From Flavobacterium psychrophilum (lineage in GTDB: Bacteria; Bacteroidota; Bacteroidia; Flavobacteriales; Flavobacteriaceae): a stretch of 7,652 bases of DNA. Within the stretch, counting starts at the first letter, position 1; each line of letters starts with the position of its first letter. The stretch covers positions 1 through 7,652 of the forward strand of contig CAMBOW010000081.1 of the NCBI GenBank assembly GCA_945869365.1. The letters run 5' to 3'. This document shows, in pieces, positions 1 to 5,931 of the stretch. The translations under genes were made by a program, and so were the position numbers. The notes below the pieces were generated by a model. That model was not told the origin of the DNA. It was given only the letters and a program-made list of their open reading frames with translations, and did not search any database.

Positions 1-450
1 ACTAATGTTTCCATTGGTATCATAAAATTTCAAAACCAAAATAAAATCTCCGTCACCAACCTCTAAAGGTAAATTCACGGGAATACTAAATGTGCCGTTA
101 AAAGTAGCCGCATTGATCGGTACATCAAAATAGGTTGAAGCCCCTTTTACTTGAATGTAAACCCCAGCTATATTTGCAGTTACAGGCGAGATTACATCAC
201 TCGGAATTACAATTTGTCCCCCAGCTGAATAAGAAATATTGGTATCTACATTGTTTACAGCAGGCGCTACATTGGGGCTTGATGAAGCAGGTAGGTCAGG
301 CGAATTTACAACCTGAGCATTGGGAATTACTAATACTTCCGATAACGCATCAGCATCAGCAGGAGAAATAGAATTTGCTTTGTCAGCACTGGAACAGTTT
401 GACAATACTAAGGCCATGGTTAGCCCTAGAGAAAGAAATAATTTGTTCAT
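1..450 (-). CDS. Putative lipoprotein, C-terminal part beyond the window
   Basis: Reading the minus strand from the ATG at 450-448 gives 150 uninterrupted codons to the window edge, so the gene is 3'-truncated here. The N-terminus (MNKLFLSLGLTMALVLSNC) is a lipoprotein signal peptide with lipobox LSNC and lipidated Cys19. A low-complexity linker rich in Ala, Pro, Ser and Asn follows (about residues 20-75). The next part (about 80-150) alternates hydrophobic and polar residues like a beta-sandwich and is still open at the edge. I do not recognise the family. The gene is divergent from the lipocalin-like gene at 581 and shares a 130-bp intergenic region containing a palindromic operator and a perfect -7 element for this strand. 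It is probably anchored in the outer membrane. Lipoprotein status is well supported; function is unknown. Confidence 0.8.
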   Translation of the reverse strand, partial: MNKLFLSLGLTMALVLSNCSSADKANSISPADADALSEVLVIPNAQVVNSPDLPASSSPNVAPAVNNVDTNISYSAGGQIVIPSDVISPVTANIAGVYIQVKGASTYFDVPINAATFNGTFSIPVNLPLEVGDGDFILVLKFYDTNGNIS

Positions 451-476
451 AAAGTAAGAGTTTAAATTAGTTAGCT

Positions 477-484
477 CAAACTTA
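477..484 (-). promoter_or_regulatory. -7 element (TAAGTTTG) of the minus-strand lipoprotein gene
   Basis: Read on the minus strand, 484 to 477 is TAAGTTTG, a full match to the Bacteroidota -7 consensus TAnnTTTG. It lies 26 bases upstream of the ATG at 450. The final G is 39.5 nt from the centre of the palindrome at 509-524, nearly the same spacing as the three plus-strand promoters linked to this palindrome. No separate -33 TTTG stands out; the palindrome occupies that region. Confidence 0.6.
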
Positions 485-508
485 AGTAGACTCATCCCAT
501 ATGTAAAA

Positions 509-524
509 TACCTATTTATGGGTA
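509..524. promoter_or_regulatory. Palindromic operator A (TACCTAT-TT-ATGGGTA), 7-2-7
   Basis: This 16-bp inverted repeat has one imperfect arm position and is extended by AAA on the left and TTT on the right. It is the first of three copies in the window. The arms fit the TACYYMT heptamer, and the two-base spacer fits the 7-2-7 layout described for NarL/NarP. It lies between two divergent lipoprotein genes, 38.5 nt from the last G of the plus-strand -7 element and 39.5 nt from that of the minus-strand element, so it could serve both. The nearby NarL-family regulator (1129-1761) is the natural candidate binder, by inference. Confidence 0.7.
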
Positions 525-547
525 TTTATTATTGGATTAAGAACCGC

Positions 548-555
548 TACTATTG
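548..555 (+). promoter_or_regulatory. -7 element (TACTATTG) of the lipocalin-like lipoprotein gene
   Basis: TACTATTG matches TAnnTTTG at five of the six defined bases. Its last G is 38.5 nt downstream of the centre of operator A, identical to the spacing at operators B and C. Transcription would begin around 560-563, leaving a short A-rich leader before the ATG at 581. A shifted alternative, TATTGTTG at 551-558, also fits at five of six defined bases but breaks the shared spacing. Confidence 0.5.
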
Positions 556-580
556 TTGCTTAATCTTAAAAAAAAATAAA

Positions 581-1003
581 ATGAAAAAAATTGCAATGTT
601 GTTTATTATGGTACTTGGTTTAGGAAGTTTGTATTCGTGTAGTTCTGACAAAAAAGACGATTCCAATTCCTCTTCTGAAAAATTAGTGGGTACTTGGAAA
701 TGGGTAGGCGATTGGATAGACGGGGTTTATGAAGCAGATGTCGTTCTTGATTGTGACCGAGAAATTCTTCAATATAATGCTGATGGTACATTTTCATATA
801 CTCAGTACAATTGTGGTTCTACACCCTCTGTACAAAATGGTACTTGGACTAAATCGTCAGACAATCAATACTTGACAACAACTAGTTTTGGGTCTATTAC
901 TGCCTTCACGGTTTTTACAGAAAATAATAACAAAGTTGCTATATACCGCTCTCTTTCCTCTATGGCAATACAAGATATGGGAGCTGTTTATGTAAGACAA
1001 TAG
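581..1003 (+). CDS. Lipocalin-like lipoprotein, probably surface-exposed
   Basis: The 140-residue product starts MKKIAMLFIMVLGLGSLYSC, a clear lipoprotein signal with Cys20 as the lipidation site. The first mature residues, CSSDKKDD, include a Lys followed by two acidic residues; similar stretches are known in Bacteroidota as export signals taking lipoproteins to the cell surface, so surface exposure is plausible. Residues 35-40 (LVGTWKW) open a small beta-rich domain like the lipocalin-like domains common in this phylum, with later NADGTFSY and NGTWTKS strand-turn motifs; two cysteines there (about 58 and 78) could form a disulfide. I chose the ATG at 581 because it begins the signal peptide and follows an A-rich leader; the in-frame ATG at 518 lies inside the operator. 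The ligand is unknown. The gene is monocistronic, between operator A and a terminator. Confidence 0.85.
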   Translation: MKKIAMLFIMVLGLGSLYSCSSDKKDDSNSSSEKLVGTWKWVGDWIDGVYEADVVLDCDREILQYNADGTFSYTQYNCGSTPSVQNGTWTKSSDNQYLTTTSFGSITAFTVFTENNNKVAIYRSLSSMAIQDMGAVYVRQ

Positions 1004-1010
1004 ATTTGGA

Positions 1011-1051
1011 AAACTATTCAGTGCAACCGTATAGTACTGAGTAGTTTTTTT
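1011..1051 (+). terminator. Intrinsic terminator after the lipocalin-like gene
   Basis: A 12-bp stem pairs AAACTATTCAGT (1011-1022) with ACTGAGTAGTTT (1036-1047), with one G-T wobble and a 13-base loop. A T-run (1045-1051) follows. It begins seven bases after the stop codon and separates the lipoprotein gene from the two-component operon. Confidence 0.8.
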
Positions 1052-1128
1052 AAACTGTATTTTCGAAGAATGTATTAAGTTTACATTGCATTATTTTAAG
1101 TGTCATTATTACTCAGCAACCCATCATT

Positions 1129-1761
1129 ATGCATAAAAAAATTCTTATTTGTGATGATCATTTGCTGTTTTTGAATGGACTGTCAGAGGTGTTAATGAAG
1201 TTTGGCACGGATTACGACATCACCTTGTTTAGCGATTCCGATCACTGTCAAAATTACTTTACATTGGCAGCGGTAGATGTATTTCTCTGTGATTTGAATA
1301 TTGACGAACGCGATGGTTTTCAATTGATTCAGCAGTTCAAAAAAATTCATCCCAAAGCCAAAGTCATTATTCTCTCGGCCTATTTTGAGGAATTTCTAGT
1401 AAATAAAGCTGCTCGGCTAGGCGTTCATGCATTTTTGCCCAAAGAAACATCCATTGAAGAATTAATAGAAGTAATTGAGTCAAAATCCCACGATTTTTAC
1501 CAGGCCAGTCCTATCAAAAAAGGCATCCCCGATTTTGCCAAAACGGATAACGCCCAACTCAAGAAATTTTCGCTGTCGGCCCAAGAAAAACAAATCATTC
1601 GGTTGATTATTGAAGGAAAAACCAGCAAGGAAATTGCCGGTGTATTATTTATCAGTAAAACCACGGTAGATACGCACCGCAAAAACATCAACAAGAAACT
1701 AGAAATATCCAACAGCAGTTCGCTCATAAAATTTGCGCATGAGAATAATTTATTTTCTTAG
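1129..1761 (+). CDS. NarL/FixJ-family response regulator (REC + LuxR-type HTH)
   Basis: The 210-residue protein is of normal length for this family. The receiver domain (about 3-120) has the acidic pair Asp9-Asp10, phosphoacceptor Asp55 in FLCDLNID, Ser83 at the switch position, and Lys105 in the LPKE motif, so it should be phosphorylatable. A linker leads to a LuxR/GerE helix-turn-helix (about 147-207) with LSAQEKQIIRLIIEGKTSKEIA and the recognition segment SKTTVDTHRKNINKKL. It overlaps the kinase gene by 23 bases, so it is almost certainly the kinase's partner. Such regulators bind short inverted repeats as dimers, and three 7-2-7 palindromes lie nearby, making it the best candidate for binding them (inference). 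The 125-bp upstream region has no palindrome and no convincing promoter; TAAGTTTA at 1076-1083 is a weak possibility. Confidence 0.93.
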   Translation: MHKKILICDDHLLFLNGLSEVLMKFGTDYDITLFSDSDHCQNYFTLAAVDVFLCDLNIDERDGFQLIQQFKKIHPKAKVIILSAYFEEFLVNKAARLGVHAFLPKETSIEELIEVIESKSHDFYQASPIKKGIPDFAKTDNAQLKKFSLSAQEKQIIRLIIEGKTSKEIAGVLFISKTTVDTHRKNINKKLEISNSSSLIKFAHENNLFS

Positions 1762-3514
1762 TTTATTTGTACTGAGTTTCACTGCTCAAGCGCAATTTGA
1801 TTTTCCTGCTGTGCGCCAGTCTGCTCAGTATTTGGTTGATTCCACTTCGCAGTATTCACCAACAAATTTACCTAAATCGGCTTGGAAAACGTTGCCAGCA
1901 GATCGGCACATCAATATTGGCTACAATGTAAACGCCACGGTTTGGTGCCGTTTTCAGTTTACCAATACCACGGCAAACAAGCAGCGTTTTGGATTAACGT
2001 TCTACAACAACAACATTGACAGTTTGGTGTGTTACGAGCCCAATCGCATCCGAATCTTGGGCGATCGAACGGCCAATGAAGCTCAGTTTTTATCCTACCA
2101 TTCGTTTGTGTTTTCGCTAGAACCCCACCAACAAAAAACATCCTTGGTAAAACTCAAAAAAACCACCTCATTTTTTGAGTTTTCTTATGGCGTAGAATCG
2201 GTGGCCGAGTTGGTAAAACTATCAAATGCCAAACTGGTGGTTATCTCGGTTTTTATTGGAGTTATTTTGATTTTAATTTTATTAAACATCAGTTTATTCA
2301 CCATCACCAAGCGCCCGGTTTATTTTTATTATACGCTCTATTCGTTGTGTTCCATTATTTATATTGTGAGTTACTCCAATTTTGCCAAGTATACACTTTT
2401 CCCGCAGTTCTTATATTTTAGTGAACTCCATATATATGCCTCAACAATCTGGTTTGTGATCTTAACGATGCTTATTTGCAGTTTTACCAATTTAAAAACG
2501 CACCAACCCAAGCGATATAGATTGATACTTTTGAGTTTACGTGGTACGGCATCAATCATCTTTTTATCACTCTTTTTCTATGCATTAGAATGGAATTTCA
2601 TTCTAAAGATTTGTTTTTACTTGGTGTTTTCTACTATCACGTTGAGTTTTTTTTATATGGTATTTGCCGTGTTTCGCAACATCCGCTTCGAAGCAAAATC
2701 ATGCTATCTCATGTTGCTCACCTTTTGGCCCCATTTGTTTTGGGGACATGCTATTTTGTTGCGCTCTTTTAAAGTGATTGAAGCCAGTTTTCCAGAAAAT
2801 TTATTGGTCATTGTGTTTTTGTATGAATCCCTTTTATTTGGATATATATTAACCAATAAGTATCTCAATACCTACAAAGAGAATTCGCAACTGGTTACCG
2901 ATTTAATCAGCGAACGGGACAAAACCATACAAGTCATCTCGCAAACCCAGGTGCGTGAACGCCGATCTATTGCCAATCTGATCCACGACAACATCGGCAG
3001 TCAATTGGCCTACATCAGGCAACTGATCCAGCTCAAAGAGTACAATCAGGTTAATGATTCGATATCTGATTTATCAAATGATATTCGTATGATTTCCCAC
3101 CAAATTCTTCCCAAATCGCTCGATGAAGGCGCTTTATATTCCAGTTTACATAACCAAATTGAAAGCCGTTCGCGCACCGTGGCAATCCCTAAAATTGAGC
3201 TATATTCATACAATTTCCCGGAGATAATTGAAGAGGAATGGATTTATGATGTGTACCTGATCGCCTTGGAGTTGATTAATAATGCGGTGAAACACGGACA
3301 GGCCACCGTTATCCTGATTGAATTTTATGGTTATACTTCGCACTACCTCATTCAGATTACCGATGATGGCCAAGGTTTTGAATCGGATCAAAAATCATTT
3401 GGATTTGGCTTGGAAAACAGCCTAAAACGAATAGAAAATTACCACGGCTCTTTTGAGCTCACTAGCACGCGTGGTCAAGGTACCGTGGTGCAAATTAAAT
3501 TGCCGAGAAACTAA
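1739..3514 (+). CDS. 7TMR-DISM sensor histidine kinase (HisKA_3 + HATPase)
   Basis: The 591-residue kinase has a signal peptide ending around AQAQ (residues 16-19), a periplasmic beta-rich domain (about 20-155) of 7TMR-DISM extracellular type, then seven membrane segments (about 165-185, 194-212, 231-250, 262-281, 287-312, 322-341, 353-373). A short coiled linker leads to a HisKA_3 dimerisation domain with RERRSIANLIHDNIGSQLA, where His416 is the phosphorylation site. The ATPase domain has its N box at ELINNAVKH (Asn514-Asn515), G1 at DDGQGF (542-547) and G2 at GFGLEN (555-560). All catalytic motifs are intact. HisKA_3 kinases usually pair with NarL-type regulators, as here. The ATG at 1739 starts the signal peptide and overlaps the regulator gene's end, suggesting translational coupling; the TTG at 1733 is less likely. 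The ligand of the periplasmic domain cannot be read from the sequence. Confidence 0.93.
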   Translation: MRIIYFLSLFVLSFTAQAQFDFPAVRQSAQYLVDSTSQYSPTNLPKSAWKTLPADRHINIGYNVNATVWCRFQFTNTTANKQRFGLTFYNNNIDSLVCYEPNRIRILGDRTANEAQFLSYHSFVFSLEPHQQKTSLVKLKKTTSFFEFSYGVESVAELVKLSNAKLVVISVFIGVILILILLNISLFTITKRPVYFYYTLYSLCSIIYIVSYSNFAKYTLFPQFLYFSELHIYASTIWFVILTMLICSFTNLKTHQPKRYRLILLSLRGTASIIFLSLFFYALEWNFILKICFYLVFSTITLSFFYMVFAVFRNIRFEAKSCYLMLLTFWPHLFWGHAILLRSFKVIEASFPENLLVIVFLYESLLFGYILTNKYLNTYKENSQLVTDLISERDKTIQVISQTQVRERRSIANLIHDNIGSQLAYIRQLIQLKEYNQVNDSISDLSNDIRMISHQILPKSLDEGALYSSLHNQIESRSRTVAIPKIELYSYNFPEIIEEEWIYDVYLIALELINNAVKHGQATVILIEFYGYTSHYLIQITDDGQGFESDQKSFGFGLENSLKRIENYHGSFELTSTRGQGTVVQIKLPRN

Positions 3515-3529
3515 TTTTTTCGTTGAATT

Positions 3530-3545
3530 TACCCATAAATGGGTA
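3530..3545. promoter_or_regulatory. Palindromic operator B (TACCCAT-AA-ATGGGTA), perfect 7-2-7
   Basis: This perfect 16-bp inverted repeat with two-base spacer begins 16 bases after the kinase stop codon. It is the most symmetric of the three copies. Its centre (3537.5) is 38.5 nt from the last G of the -7 element at 3569-3576. It stands upstream of a decayed lipoprotein gene, so the control site has outlived the gene. Confidence 0.7.
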
Positions 3546-3568
3546 TTGACTCTAGCTTGTGTAACTAG

Positions 3569-3576
3569 TTAATTTG
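3569..3576 (+). promoter_or_regulatory. -7 element (TTAATTTG) upstream of the decayed lipoprotein gene
   Basis: TTAATTTG matches TAnnTTTG at five of six defined bases. Its position relative to operator B is exactly that of the -7 elements next to operators A and C. An ATTG at 3545-3548, at the edge of operator B, lies 20 bases upstream and could act as the -33 element. Confidence 0.5.
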
Positions 3577-3586
3577 TTTCAATTAA

Positions 3587-4060
3587 ATTTTTAAATCTTT
3601 TTACTGCGCAACGATTTTTTTTATTTTAATTGCAGGTACACTTTTCTTTGTGTGTGATTCGGAATAAGATGAATCAGATGGATCTACAAATTTGGTTGGA
3701 CAAGACGGGAACCCTCGTTTTAATTTACAAATTACAAATGCCGACAACGTCGATTTTGATTTATATGTGCGCACGCCATCAGGATTCGTAATCTTATATT
3801 CAAATCGCAATGCAGATGCGGGTAGCTTGGATGTAGATTGCCGATTTAGTTCTTGTGCCAACGGACCCAACGAAAATATTTTTTGGTTAGACGGAACGGT
3901 TCCTTCTGGTTAATACGATTATTGGGTGAAATATTTTAATGATTGAGGAACCGATGGATCATCCCCAAGTTTTACTTTGCGTGTAATAAAAAACGGTACA
4001 GTCCTCACAACCAAAAAAGGCACGCTTATTGTAATTGGTGAGTATGCACGCTGGATGTAG
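3587..4060 (+). pseudogene. Decayed lipoprotein gene with DUF2135-like domain
   Basis: One reading frame stays coherent for about 158 codons but has stops at 3665 (TAA), 3911 (TAA) and 3944 (TGA), with no frameshift, and ends at TAG 4058-4060. The front encodes a lipoprotein signal ending LFFVC. No ATG is present: ATT at 3587 or ACG at 3611, each one change from ATG, are candidate former starts. The middle reads DFDLYVRTPSGF, YSNRNADAGSLDVD and GPNENIFW, and beyond the stops YDYWVKYFND and SFTLRVIKNGTVL. This resembles the DUF2135/YfaP-type beta-sandwich (DVDLHV...NR...GG.LDVD...GPE), recognised from memory. The longest intact piece (about 3692-3910) lacks the signal peptide and last strands, so a functional product is unlikely. 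Promoter, operator and terminator remain, suggesting fairly recent loss. Each stop could arise from a single substitution. Confidence 0.75.
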
Positions 4061-4087
4061 ATAAATTAAATGAATTGGTTTGTAGTT

Positions 4088-4120
4088 AAAAGTTTGGGTA
4101 ATTTTTATCCAAGTTTTTTT
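4088..4120 (+). terminator. Intrinsic terminator after the decayed lipoprotein gene
   Basis: The stem pairs AAAAGTTTGGGTAA (4088-4101) with TTATCCAAG plus the first Ts of the tail (4105-4118), with a three-base loop and some G-T wobble pairs. The T-run spans 4114-4120. It begins 28 bases after the pseudogene's final stop and would insulate the gene at 4152. Confidence 0.65.
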
Positions 4121-4151
4121 TATATTGCTAATTAATTTAATTAAGTGAACT

Positions 4152-5816
4152 ATGAAAATTTATGTATTTATATTCCTGAGTATTTCTTGCACATATTTTG
4201 CAAAAGCGCAATCATTTTCTTCTGTTGTAGCAGGAATGCAAACTGTCTTGCAAACCGTTGAAAACAACAAAAATCAGATCACCCAAACCCTGAAGGAAAA
4301 GGAGCCGGGTGTATTGCTTTATACTTGCACCACAACAACTATTAAAGACGGAAAATCTCAGCAAGAAGTGTATGAGTTTAATATGGCTGACATCGACATC
4401 AATACCATTCGGGCCTTTACCAACAAAGACGTAATTCAGGTGCAATGTTTGGTAGCCAAGAAGCAAAAATTTATTAAGAAAACAACAGATAGCCAAAAAT
4501 CAAATTATGAGCAAGAAGTGTTTTTCTATGCCAAAAACATTGACAATGGCCGCGAATTGGTCGAGGGTTTTAAAGCCTTAGTGCCAATCTCAGAATCTAT
4601 AATTGATAAGCGACTTTCGTTAAAAACCTACCAAGAACACATCAGTTGGTTGGAGACCAATACAAAACAAGTGAATTTGTTAGACAAGCAATATGTGCAA
4701 TCCCTGAGCAGTTCTGCCAAAATTCCCGGACGATTAGAATTTACAATAGACCAAGTTTCTAGCGGAAAATCGGTAAATAGTTCGTTTCAGTTTAACTTGG
4801 CCAACCTCAATCCCAATTCCATTTTTGCCGAAGTAAAAGGCGATGTAATTGTGGTGCATATCGAAACCCGACGCAAGTTAGACGTGATTAAAGCGTTTGC
4901 CACCACAGTGCAAAAAGACTATGTAAAGGATTTTGATATTTACTGTGAAAGTGTCGAAAAATCACGCGATTTACAAAAGGTATTAAAAGAAGCTGTGTTG
5001 CTCTCGGAAGACAAAATTGACGCGATGATTCCCAAAATTAAATCGGTTGGCGAAGGCATCGATATCCTGAATTCGAAGATAAAATCGGTAACCATTAACG
5101 AGGTGACCTTTACCCAGCAATTGGCAGGCGATTGCGTGTTGAGCTTTACCAAAAAAGAAGCTACGCCATCCAAAATGACTGACAATATCTATCAACTGAA
5201 TTTACGGGATTTGGGCAAGAATTTGATTGCCTACAACACCGAAGGAAAAAATGTGGTCATCAATTGCAAAACCAAGGCTGGCAGTAAGTTTATCAAGTGT
5301 ACCGAAAACCAAGAACTTAAAAATTATACCAACCAAATTGAATTTCAACTGGGCGAGGTAGAGGATGCAATCGTCTGTCGTGCCGTGCTTGAGCGCTTGG
5401 TTGAGTTGTGTGAAGCCCAAGAAATACGCGTTTCAGGCAGCAAAAAAGAGCTCTTGAATCAAATAAAAAACAACATCAGTAAGGTCACCGAAAACAAGCT
5501 CACCTACGAGCAGCAATTGGAGCTCAAAGACGATCCGATTTTGCAATTTAAAAGCACCGAAATTGGCGAAAAAAGCAGCAAGCTTAAGGTGTATGAGTTT
5601 AATATCAACGATATTAATCCGGTGACGGTTGCGTTTAATACCTCTTCAACTGCAGTAAATGTGACTTTGTCTACCAATTACATGGAGAAAATTATCAAAT
5701 ACTACGAAGACGGTGCGATCAAAAACTACCAAAACACTTTTAACATTCAAACCAGCACCATAGAAGAAGCTCGTTTACTCTCGGAAATGTTAAAAAAAAT
5801 ATTAACTATGAAGTAA
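4152..5816 (+). CDS. Exported protein with four tandem ~135-residue repeats, unknown function
   Basis: The 554-residue protein has a cleavable signal peptide (MKIYVFIFLSISCTYFAKAQ, cut near residue 20) with no lipobox, so it is probably periplasmic or secreted. The mature part is four diverged copies of one module. The anchor motif is YEFNMADID (74), FQFNLANLN (212), YQLNLRDLG (347) and YEFNINDIN (481), spaced 138, 135 and 134 residues. Each module opens with a hydrophobic strand (LLYTCT, RLEFTI, CVLSFT, ILQFKS) and closes with an amphipathic helix ending near LVPISE, AVLLSE, LVELCEAQ or the C-terminus. A helical segment links modules. The pattern of strands, lysine-rich patch and helix suggests a compact alpha/beta fold, perhaps for ligand or protein binding, but I do not recognise the family. 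There is no LPXTG or T9SS C-terminal signal. A possible promoter (TATATTGC, 4121-4128) is weak, and no palindrome is present upstream. Confidence 0.85.
   Translation: MKIYVFIFLSISCTYFAKAQSFSSVVAGMQTVLQTVENNKNQITQTLKEKEPGVLLYTCTTTTIKDGKSQQEVYEFNMADIDINTIRAFTNKDVIQVQCLVAKKQKFIKKTTDSQKSNYEQEVFFYAKNIDNGRELVEGFKALVPISESIIDKRLSLKTYQEHISWLETNTKQVNLLDKQYVQSLSSSAKIPGRLEFTIDQVSSGKSVNSSFQFNLANLNPNSIFAEVKGDVIVVHIETRRKLDVIKAFATTVQKDYVKDFDIYCESVEKSRDLQKVLKEAVLLSEDKIDAMIPKIKSVGEGIDILNSKIKSVTINEVTFTQQLAGDCVLSFTKKEATPSKMTDNIYQLNLRDLGKNLIAYNTEGKNVVINCKTKAGSKFIKCTENQELKNYTNQIEFQLGEVEDAIVCRAVLERLVELCEAQEIRVSGSKKELLNQIKNNISKVTENKLTYEQQLELKDDPILQFKSTEIGEKSSKLKVYEFNINDINPVTVAFNTSSTAVNVTLSTNYMEKIIKYYEDGAIKNYQNTFNIQTSTIEEARLLSEMLKKILTMK
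4224..5813 (+). repeat. Four-fold internal duplication within the exported protein gene
   Basis: The modules span roughly residues 25-150, 163-289, 302-423 and 431-554. At the DNA level they are mostly diverged, but a 17-base stretch, GTGTATGAGTTTAATAT, is identical in module 1 (4368-4384) and module 4 (5589-5605). By eye the anchor motifs of modules 1 and 4 are the most alike. This points to old tandem duplication with constraint on the anchor strand. Confidence 0.75.
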
Positions 5817-5831
5817 GATCTCTAGTTAAAA

Positions 5832-5847
5832 TACCTATTAATGGGTA
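5832..5847. promoter_or_regulatory. Palindromic operator C (TACCTAT-TA-ATGGGTA), 7-2-7
   Basis: This third copy has the same two arms as operator A, the same AAA and TTT flanks, and a different spacer (TA instead of TT). Its centre (5839.5) lies 38.5 nt from the last G of the -7 element at 5871-5878. It starts 16 bases after the stop codon of the four-repeat gene and precedes the beta-barrel gene. Confidence 0.7.
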
Positions 5848-5870
5848 TTTACTCGGGCGAATTAAATGGT

Positions 5871-5878
5871 TCTATTTG
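5871..5878 (+). promoter_or_regulatory. -7 element (TCTATTTG) of the beta-barrel gene
   Basis: TCTATTTG matches TAnnTTTG at five of six defined bases and has the same spacing to operator C as the elements at operators A and B. Transcription would start near 5884, giving a leader of about 48 bases that ends in an A-rich stretch before the ATG at 5932. Confidence 0.5.
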
Positions 5879-5931
5879 TATCAAAGAAATCAAGTTTTGG
5901 TTTCGGATTAACTAACTCAAAAAAACAAACT

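Noticed and set aside
135..371. 78-codon plus-strand open frame
   Set aside because: It is the reverse side of the minus-strand lipoprotein gene. Its product is a Gln/Leu-rich run with no signal or domain.
518..580. In-frame ATG at 518 extending the lipocalin-like protein by 21 residues
   Set aside because: This ATG is formed by the right arm of operator A, lies upstream of the predicted promoter, and would bury the lipoprotein signal peptide. The ATG at 581 is clearly the start.
1118..1124. AACCCAT as an operator half-site before the regulator gene
   Set aside because: A single partial heptamer with no partner arm, four bases before the start codon, is expected by chance.
3601..3870. 89-codon minus-strand open frame over the decayed gene
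   Set aside because: No promoter or recognisable domain. The plus-strand frame has coherent domain motifs on both sides of its stops, so the minus frame is a shadow.
4094..4112. TTGGGTAA...TTATCCAA as a fourth operator
   Set aside because: Arms differ from TACCYAT/ATGGGTA and the spacing is not 7-2-7. It is better explained as the stem of the terminator at 4088-4120.
4212..5420. Several minus-strand open frames of 70-94 codons inside the four-repeat gene
   Set aside because: They are antisense shadows of a long coding region with strong repeat structure. None shows signal peptides or domains.
5829..5850. Palindrome C as a terminator hairpin for the four-repeat gene
   Set aside because: The stem is followed by only three Ts, then mixed sequence. 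The same element at 509-524 lies between divergent genes where no terminator is needed, and its fixed distance to -7 elements points to an operator.
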